Assembly: GCA_021029095.1 (NCBI GenBank) | Contig: JAJOHG010000011.1 | Coordinates: 62,001-126,000, forward strand | Length of the DNA: 64,000 nucleotides | Direction of reading: 5' to 3' | Origin: Phellopilus nigrolimitatus | Lineage: Eukaryota > Basidiomycota > Agaricomycetes > Hymenochaetales > Hymenochaetaceae | Part shown: positions 56,152 through 64,000 of the stretch, one piece after another | Numbering within the stretch: the stretch's first letter is position 1 | Layout of the letters: each line of letters opens with the position of its first letter | Notes under the pieces: generated by a model | Seen by the model: the letters and a program-made list of their open reading frames with translations, nothing else | What the model was told of the DNA's origin: nothing | Database searches by the model: none | Translations under genes and position numbers: made by a program

Positions 56152-57131
56152 AGCGTCTGCTTTGATCCATCGGTCTATTTCTTTCCTTGGAAGTTTTGTT
56201 ATTGGGATTCCCTTTTCCTTTCCTCATCGTCGCCGCAGCCGCCGTCGCTCTCGCGTGTGGATAATTCTTCTCTTCCTCGTTCATATCTGATTCTCTCTCT
56301 TTTCTTTCTTTCTCTCGCGTTGTCACTAAGTACTGTGCTGCTGGTTATGATTTATGTAATGATACGCCTCAGAATTGGAGATTCCTTGCCGCCTTTCCTA
56401 AGTCAACTTCGTCTTGATCCCCTTCGCCATATTTTAACCTTGTTATCACGAATTACCAATATTTCAGCACGATCCGACAGTCATGTATTTACGATACAGT
56501 ACGACTCGGGAGAACCTACGGGTTCTTCAAAAGATGGATTACATCTAGATTTCATATCATTCGTCAACGACATACAAGTGTATTTTTAATACATGTACGG
56601 AGAAACGTAAGTACAAATATCGAAACGAAGAGGGTGGGGAGAGGACTACATGTAATCGTAGTATACCAGAGGGTAAGACAGGAAGTATATCATATGCTAA
56701 TCATACGACCATAGAATGAGTGAACGAGCGAAGGAACATACATAGGTTGAGAGGCATGTGGCATATGTGGGTTGCATAGAAAGAGTCGGGAGCCGGGAGC
56801 TAATAAAGAAGAGAAAAGCAAGAAATTATAACGGAAACCTTTGTTACAGTATATACTGTACACCACCACCACATCCATCATCGACACGAGCGCGGAACCA
56901 ATTTTAAAAGAACACAGTAGAAAAGAAAATGGTACACACAGTTGCATTTTTTTTGGTCATAATCCGCCTTGAGAATGGAATTGAGAGTAAAGAGAATAGG
57001 CTGTATCTATAAAAGTAGAGAACCAAATACCGGCCAATAATCAGGAAAAGGTTATGCGTTATGCGGGATGCGTGCGGAATGCTCTGCGGAGGTCCGATTG
57101 CACCCAGATTGTTGACGTGAATTGTGAAGTA
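56152..57131. other. Convergent 3' flanks, no gene (1 kb)
   Basis: Between the PAK stop (plus) and the CNOT11-like stop (minus). T-rich 3' sequence on the left; no gene, repeat or RNA recognised. Confidence 0.5.
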
Positions 57132-58915
57132 TCAGAATTTTCCCATGACAAGGACGCGGTAGAGCGCGTTCGCGTCCTCATAGTGCGCATGTGCAAGCGC
57201 AAAGTGAGCCATCTCGGCTGAATCGGCATCCGAGCTCGCATCGACGAGCCCCAACTTGATGAGTGAATTGTAAAAGCGGCAGAGCTAAGATATTCCAAAA
57301 CAAAATCAGATGGTCAGTTCAGATTAAAGAAGGCGTATAGCTGAGGGTAACGGTGGAAAGTTTCGCACGTTTTGCACTCCCTTCGCCGCGCGATCATCGC
57401 TGATAAGACCTTCGACCGCCTCTTGCTCCGAGCGCTCGACCCAGCCGATAGCGTTCAGCACGAAGGCTCCAAGCACATCGCTGCGTACTATGTCTGCGAC
57501 GCTTGCTGTCCGGTAGTCATTCATAAGCTGCTGCCTGTCTGCTCCAGCAGTCTCGGAGCGCTCATGTCTGCTTGCAAGCTGGATCAGCGTTGGATCGCGC
57601 AGTAGACGTCCGATGACGTCGAAGGATGGCAAAGTTGGGGGAAGCTGGCGGAGGACGTCTAGGACGTCTGCTCGAGTGAACGAGCCGCTGGAGACAGTAT
57701 CCATATTTCCCTTTAGAAGTGAGACAATAAGCGGGTGCCCGAGGGCTGGGTTGTTCGCGAACAGAGGTGGCAAGTTGTGTATCGCGAGGAGCACATGCGG
57801 CGCGAAGTGGGGCAAAGAGAGAGAGACGATCTGTTTCATAGTTGTAGCCAGAAAAAGAACAGTCAGAGAAAGCATTAAAGCTAGGAAGTGATTTAACGAA
57901 GAAGAAAAAAGTAAAGTGTAGCTACCCATACATGCAGAAGAATCGGGAAAAAGATAAACTCACCCTTTGCTCCGACAGCGTAAGAACGCGCTGACATGCG
58001 GCGAGCAGTAGACGCATTGCCTGGTCTATAATTTCGGACTTAGGGTCGTCACCATGCAGCAAGGGAGACACCCTCATCCTGTTCCCGTTTTCGATGGGGG
58101 TGTGGGCTGCTGACGGAGCTGGAGAAAGTCCGTTGGTGACGATGGGCGACGGTCGTAACCTCTCGTTCACAGGCCTAGGAAACTCAATGAATAAATTTGT
58201 CGACAGACGTAAGTGCCTGCTTACATCTCATATAGGTCATCTTCCTCCCGAGAAAGAGCATCATCGATTATCAGTTGTGCAGCTCGTAATTTCGGGGGAA
58301 GCGGTGAACGAGCAAGCGTCGCAGGAGAATACGGCCCAAGCTATTGATTACCAAACGTCAGGATTGCTCAAGCACAACACACGTTAAAAGTAAAAAGCTT
58401 ACATCATTACCATCACCCTTAAGAATTTTCCACAACACCCACACGAGCTGCTCATTCTCGCTGACGCCACCGCGTTCCGCCTCGACCTGCGCACCCTCCC
58501 TTTCAGCCAAAAACACTTCCACGAACGCGCTCCTGAAGGGGTTAATCGCGATCGGGTGCGCCGCGTACAAAAAGTACAGAATGTACGTAGACAGGATGCG
58601 CCGAGGCGTCTGCACGTCCCAACACATAACACAAGCAAAGAAGTGTGTTAGCCACCGCATCCCATCAAACGCGTGATTGCGATTAGAAGCACTTTGACAT
58701 ACCTCAGCACGGCCCGAAAGGAGGGGCAGGAGGACATCGAGCGCGACGGCGAAGCGGGCGGTGGGCTGGACGAGCTGGACGAAAGCCTGCGCTGCCGCGG
58801 TGCAGGGGATGCCGTGCGCGCGGGCGAGAAGGTGCGCCACGGAGGCGCGCACGGGATCCGAAGCCGGCGAGGGCGCAGGAAGAGGCGACGGACGATAGGC
58901 TACTGTCTGCATCAT
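57132..58915 (-). CDS. CCR4-NOT complex subunit 11-like protein
   Basis: Probably the fungal counterpart of CNOT11, a subunit of the CCR4-NOT deadenylase. Minus-strand exons 58915-58703, 58609-58403, 58340-58225, 58174-57964, 57830-57369 and 57284-57132 encode 453 aa. The diagnostic N-terminal block is RILSTYILYFLYAAHPIAINPF, then ENEQLVWVLWKILKGDGND and LGPYSPATLARSPLPPKLR, which match the CNOT11 pattern I remember. The C-terminal part has HVLLAIHNLPPLFANNPALGHPLI, VLRQLPPTLPSFDVIGRLL and LCRFYNSLIKLGLVD. ATG 58912 is an equally possible start. No oddity beyond a low-complexity linker in exon 4. It is followed upstream, on the same strand, by the OTU gene. Confidence 0.82.
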
Positions 58916-59858
58916 TCGTCGTTCGTCACTCGTCGGGCAGCACAAGATTAGTGAACTCGAGTGAGCAACGACCTGCGACAACGACGCGCCGACACGCGCA
59001 ATGGATCAAGCGAGAAGCTCTCGTTTACACTGGCGCCACCCGGACAAATAGCAGCAAACTCGGTCTTTCCCGGTGTGCGAAACTTCTTAATCCCATTTTA
59101 CTATTTATTTATTTCTGGTGGAATTCATAGCTTGAATACTTTTGAATCCCCATTCAGACTTCTAAGAGACCATAGATTTTATTATTTGAAATCGCGAACA
59201 TACAACAGCATACAACGCGTCGCCGTCGCGTCGATCATCCCATCGCCAATCATCTCGGATACGCGAAATCAATGGTAAAAGTACACCGTTCGTTCATCTA
59301 TTAGCAGAAATTAGTTGCAAATGTAATGTGTGGTATAGTATGGTGCGTGCGATAGGTGTGAATACAAGAGGGGAGAATGTGGTCGATCCAGTTCTCTATA
59401 TCGCAAAGAGGATGGTCGAGGTATGTCAGGTTTCGCAGGAATGAAGCGGAAGTCGAGCCAGAGATGATGTGGATGTACACAAAAAGTAGAAAGTGCCGAA
59501 AAAAAAGCAGGTAAGGACGTGATGGTTGTCCAGAATCCATGTATGTGAAGTGTGCGAGGAACGAAGCAAGGGAAGCTGATCATGCGGAGGAATGAAGTAA
59601 TAATACAATCAGATGAAGAATGTGATAAGGAAGAAGTGGACAGACATTGAGACGATGCGAGTGTTGTAGCATGGAGGACGAGAAACAAATGCTGGTCTGA
59701 GGTATGCGAAAATTCCAAGGGATGCTAAATGCTGCTGAGAAAAGAACAAACGAAGTATGAAAAGGCGTTATCGGTGTCGGCGTTGCAAGGGTTTGAAAAC
59801 GGGACTAGAACCAAGATCTTCTGAAAAGATGTCCTCTAGAAAAGGCTGAACAGCAAAG
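58916..59858. other. Intergenic, promoter of CNOT11-like gene, 3' flank of OTU gene
   Basis: Nearly 1 kb between two minus-strand genes. No additional gene recognised. Confidence 0.5.
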
Positions 59859-61749
59859 CTAGATCTTCAGCTCTTTGAACCCGCGCACATCAACGCGCCC
59901 AGTTCCGTTCTTCGTCCACTCTCCTTCATCCGTCTTCGTTGACACCGGCGCCGACGAAGAGTTTTTAAAACGTCCGCCAGGGACGACGATCTTCCCCGCA
60001 CTCTTCCCATTCTTCCCGAGCTCCGATCGTGGTCCCGGTAACCCGAGCGCCTTGCGCTGACGGCGCGTGAGCGGCTTTGCCCGAGTCACAGGAGATGGTG
60101 GGACGACGACCATAGAGGGCGGAGGTGTTGCGGCCGGTGACGATGACACTGAGCTTGACTCCCCCGACGAGAGCAACTCAGGAGTGTCCGCATCTGGATC
60201 GTTGTCCGCGGCATCTACTTCTTTATTCGCCTTCGCTTGTACTTGACTGCCACTGGCGTGTCGGACGCTGCGCGAGCGCTTCGCTTCACCCTGCGAGTCT
60301 TCCGCAGCCTCGTCAATTCCATTGTACGCACGCTTCGGTGAGTGGTTCATGCGCAAACTCAGCCTCTTTGAGTGGCTACCGGGCTTGCTTTGCCCGGTGT
60401 CTAGGGGACGGTTGTAACCTGGCAACGGCGGGACGGAGAGGGAGGAGGAGGGCGCAGAAGTCGAGGCTGAAGTTTCGGAGGATGGAGAGAGAGAGGAAGA
60501 GCGAGATATAGGTAAAGGGGTGTCCATCGGCGAGGGCAATCCGTGCTCCTCGTCATTCAGCTCGTCTTCCACTGCCGAACTCAAAATAGAGCTCTGCGAA
60601 GACTGTGGTGACAAAGCTTTGCCCTTTGCCTTGCTCGACGCAGATTGACTTGCGGACTGCGATGTTGCAAGCTTTTCGACGGTATACGGTAAACCACTAT
60701 GCGGGCCGATCAAATTGCGCACGGAAGAAAAATGCTCCCAATCGTGATACCTGAATGAAAAGAAGTCGATAAGCAATCGTAAGGAGGAAGGCAACTTTTG
60801 CAAGGAGGCTGCCACGTACGCCACGTAGACCGCACCCAGCGAAGAGCTACCGTCGTTGGCATCAGTCGTACACATCATTGGCTAGCCAGTTGCTGGTGCT
60901 TCGTCGTCTTCGTCTTCCCTTCAAGCTCTTTCTTCTTCTCGCGGCGCGCTCTCCGGGCATCGCGGGTATTGAGCGGCGTCTCCGACGCTGAAGGGATTTG
61001 TTCACTCATCGGTGTTTCAGACGTTGTGGGCGATAGATCCGCGCCTGATGTCCATTCAATGACATAAACGAGTCCTGGCTGGATAACCTTGACATCACGT
61101 CTCTTGAGATGCGCGAAGGCAGTGAGCTCCAGATGACCACCGTATGTGCCTACAAATATAGTAGATACAGTTCAGATCTCTTTTAAACTGCGAATATATT
61201 AAGGCTGAATTTAATTTTCACCTGACTGACGCATACACTCGAGGTGGACGTCCAGGCCGCGCTCGTCGTCGACGAAGGGAGCATAGCGCTGTTTGTGCGC
61301 AGCCATCCAGTCGCATATCTGCTCACGGAGCTTGAAGTGCTGCGAGGGCGAGCCGTAATACTGATCTGAGAGCGCGCGGAAAAGGCAGTTTCCGTCCCCG
61401 AGCGTCGGCGCGGCGTATAGGCCGAGCGCGGAGAGTTGGTTGTTCAGTTGCTGAGTATTCTGTATCGGGTCGGAGACAAGCTACACGATAGAGTAAGAGA
61501 CATGCAGCGTATTTCATAGTGTCAGAAAACGTGGGCATAAGATTGCAGAGTGGCTAATGCCCAGGCAAGGCAGAGATATACTGACTGCTGCACCCTTGTT
61601 CTGCCTTGTACGCGTGCGTGCTGGAGTCGTGGCACCATCACGATGAGGAGCAAGTCTGGGTGAGCAACCTGCTTGCACATTGCAACAACGAGCTCGACAG
61701 ACTCACTTTGTCTAGGAGGTGCTGCATGGCGCTGATGTCTCTTCGCCAT
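59859..61749 (-). CDS. OTU-family deubiquitinase
   Basis: OTU cysteine proteases cleave ubiquitin chains. Minus-strand exons 61749-61707, 61668-61586, 61480-61222, 61149-60900, 60846-60820 and 60750-59859 encode 517 aa. The catalytic Cys loop is LGLYAAPTLGDGNCLFRALSDQYYG (Asp-Gly-Asn-Cys). Then REQICDWMAAH, FVDDERGLDVHLECMRQSGTYGGHLELTAFAHL, and the catalytic His motif VYVAYHDWEHFSSVRN in the penultimate/last exons. A charged insert (RRARREKKKELEGK) lies before the His motif. The last exon adds ~280 disordered Ser-rich residues ending RRQRKALGLPGPR. The frame does not continue across 60899-60847 unless a 53-nt GC-AG intron is removed; it has a CTGAT branch-like site. OTUD3-like by layout, not certain. 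Confidence 0.87.
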
Positions 61750-61973
61750 CGTGATAAACAGTGAGCAGAGGGTTGACGTTGGTGGGCCTCTGGTGGCAGA
61801 GGAAAACAAGTGAGGATATAATCCGGGGTCTCGTCGGGACCCGGGAACACCGGAAGCAAATTCCATAAAAGGGCATGTCATCAGCCGACAAGTCGCAGTT
61901 ACAACCAACAGATCAAGTCGCAGGGAAAAGATTAACCAAAATACACAAAGAAGATACCGTAGTTAGTGCCATG

Positions 61974-64000
61974 TCAGTACTGATTCATATTAAAATAAGT
62001 CATGCGGTTTGAATATGGCTTCAGCACCTTATTCAGTGCATCGTCCCGCAGCCGCAGCACTAGCTTTTGCTCCGTAAGATATTGCGCATAGTTTCGCCAT
62101 GCCATCGCACCACTGTCGACCCTTCGCTGCCTCTCCCATCCAGCTTCGGAGTCCATCTCGCCCCAAGGTGTGCCCCGTCCGTACTTTCCCTTTTCTAATG
62201 TGCTCATGTTTCCGACGACGAACAGCGCTCGCTTCGCTCGCGTCAGTCCGACGTTCAGCCGCCGCCGGTCCGCAAGGAAGCCAATGTGTCCCGACTGGTT
62301 GTTGCGTACGGTCGAGAACACAATCGCATCCTTCTCTCGTCCCTGGAACCCATCAACCGTCTTCACCTCGATGTTTGCGATCTCAATTGCCCGTTTGTTA
62401 AGCCTTTCTTTGAAGTGCTTGCACACGTCCTCATCCTTCATCAGCAATCGGGTGAGCAGGTTTATTTGCGATTTGTAGGGGGCGATGACGCCGATGTCTT
62501 CACCGCGAAGATCCTTTGGCCATTGTGCTATCAGTCCAGAATTCTCATTTTAAAATGAAGTCTTCAAAAATACCTTGTTTTTGCGAAGCAGATCCTCAAT
62601 AATATTGCATACAATGTATGCCTCTGTCCAGTTGACCCTGCTCCTGTTCTTCTCAGCCTCGGGTCCCTGATGGTCGATGAAGATCATAGAGGGCCGGTGG
62701 CCCGTCTCGGGATTTGCGATCAAGTGCGTGGATGAAGGCGGTAATAGTGAGGGTGCGATCTGCCCAGCACTTACCGTCCCATCCAGCAGCATCAGGTCAT
62801 AGAACTCCAAGGACGGGAATCTTGAGATACTAGGGTGCATGCGGTACTGCGTATCTAACATAATCGTCGGAACGTCTAAAATGTCTCCATTGAGTAACCG
62901 AACAACTTCCTCTCGAAAAGATATTACTTACTGCCTTCTTCAGTTAGTCGCTCAAACAAACTCTTGTCTAGTTTACCCGCTTGAGCCCTTGGGCTCACTA
63001 CAATCGGTGGCAGCTGCTTGTGGTCTCCTATAAGCGCCAGATGCCTGCACTATACAGGTATCAGCGCTGAATAATCTTCGCTAAGAAATCGAAAGATAGG
63101 GCAAAAACAGCTTCGATCACTATTAACCGGCTTTTACGGTGCCTGATGGCACATTCCAAAGAGCAGAAGAGTAAGATCTGCCTGGATAAATTTACAGAGA
63201 TGAATGACAATCTCTATAATCCTATCCATCCAGAGCTTTTCGCCTCACTCAGTGGAAAGGTAACAGTTGCCCGCATATGTCGCATAAAAGGTGGTCTCAA
63301 CCGCTTTAGCTACAGCTTAGGAACATACCCCTTTCATGATTGGAACTAGAGATGCTGGCTCCGTCGACATGGATGCTTCATCCAAAAAAACCACCGGAAA
63401 GTCGGTAACGTCTAGCATATGGGAAGCAGACCTTATACATGTCGTGCAAATCTGACAATAACCTATCAACACTAGAAGTTAGTATAGTGAAAATACAAAA
63501 ATGACATACGACATCAGCCTTTCGTACGATATCGCGCAGTATCTTCTGCTCGATGACATATTTCGCTTTTGACCAGGACCGTCTTTCAATTTCGAGCTCT
63601 TCATCATGCTTTTCCATGTTCTCTGACAAAAAGTGAGCATTCAACATAGTCTTTCAGAATGCGAAACTGCGCACCAATTCGTCCGAGCATCGCCTTGTTC
63701 AATCGTCCAGAATCAAGCTTTTTCTTTGCTTCGAAAATCGATTTTTTAAGCAGGCGGATCTCACTTTCCACGTCATGCCGCTCCTTGCATATCCGATCAT
63801 ACTCCGGTTTCATCACATGTTTGTCGAACTGGTGCTCCAGCATATATGGACCAAGCAGCCCCGTTTTGGAACCTTCAAATCCGATACGTAACGGCTTGAG
63901 GCCACCGGCGACAAACCCTTCGAGAAGATTGTTGACAGCGACATTCGTATATGTGCAGACAAGGAGTGGATGTGGTACTTCAAAATGACCCTTTAACAAC
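61974..64000 (-). CDS. Upf1-like superfamily 1 helicase, 3' part (runs off right edge)
   Basis: ATP-dependent SF1B helicase of the Upf1/DNA2-NAM7 group. In-window exons (minus): 64000-63675, 63622-63510, 63451-63329, 63049-62932, 62875-62574 and 62513-61974. Motif Ia is VCTYTNVAVNNLLEG, Ic region ADVICTTCI, motif II VVFLDEASMSTEPAS, motif III RHLALIGDHKQLPP, motif IV region VPTIMLDTQYRMHPSIS, motif V DIGVIAPYKSQ and VKTVDGFQGREKDAIVFSTVR, motif VI RRRLNVGLTRAK. A coiled-coil-like charged insert (KSIFEAKKKLDSGRL, NMEKHDEELEIERRSW) lies between Ia and Ic. The Walker A exon and N-terminus are outside the window, so the subfamily (Upf1, ZGRF1-like or other) cannot be fixed. One intron, 63328-63050, is unusually long. 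Confidence 0.93.

Noticed and set aside
63623..63674. Apparent frameshift in the helicase gene near 63648
   Set aside because: A normal 52-nt GT-AG intron (donor GTGCGC, pyrimidine-rich acceptor TTTTTGTCAG) restores the frame, so no break is needed.

Overview
The window is nuclear DNA of a filamentous basidiomycete, most likely an agaricomycete. It shows dense genes cut by many short introns (mostly 45-90 nt, GT-AG), compact head-to-head pairs, two STE3-type pheromone receptor genes within 10 kb of a CLA4/PAK kinase gene, and fungal families such as D-arabinono-lactone oxidase, an Msb1/Mug8-type protein and a mitochondrial oxodicarboxylate carrier. There are no bacterial-style operons, no CRISPR array, and I recognised no tRNA or rRNA gene. 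Gene models were built by hand: splice sites were chosen so that conserved motifs stay in frame and each coding length divides by three.

Region 1-27 kb is gene-sparse. It holds the 5' part of glycogen phosphorylase (minus strand, running off the left edge), an Msb1/Mug8-domain protein (3.8-7.7 kb), an intron-rich HSPA12-like Hsp70 ATPase (11.9-15.4 kb), D-arabinono-1,4-lactone oxidase (16.7-18.4 kb) and a mitochondrial 2-oxodicarboxylate carrier with 5-nt and 7-nt exons (20.7-22.6 kb). The large gaps carry two foldback (inverted-repeat) elements at 8.6-8.9 and 9.0-9.6 kb and a 1.5 kb element with nearly identical 228-bp terminal inverted repeats at 23.25-24.76 kb.

Region 27-39 kb holds a secreted Ser/Ala-repeat protein, a kelch propeller protein, an SMP/LEA-like protein (minus), a Dus4-type tRNA dihydrouridine synthase (minus) divergent from a single-pass membrane protein, and a large low-complexity protein (minus).

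Region 39-56 kb is the most notable part, a pheromone-receptor region: STE3 receptor A (41.9-43.4 kb), a diverged STE3 receptor B (44.6-46.2 kb), a possible small CaaX-ended ORF upstream of receptor A, an RG-rich protein divergent from DML1/misato, a PY-motif membrane protein, mitochondrial ribosomal protein S19, and a PH-CRIB-kinase PAK of the Cla4 type. Receptor, (G protein) and PAK would act in the same mating and polarity signalling. The Msb1-like protein at 3.8 kb probably belongs to the same Cdc42/Rho polarity world, but that is inference.

Region 57-64 kb has three minus-strand genes: a CNOT11-like CCR4-NOT subunit, an OTU-family deubiquitinase, and an Upf1-like SF1 helicase that runs off the right edge.

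The main oddities are micro-exons, two well supported and one likely GC-AG intron, a cluster of poorly explained frame transitions in the Msb1-like gene, the candidate pheromone-like ORF, and the young TIR element with GC-rich cargo.
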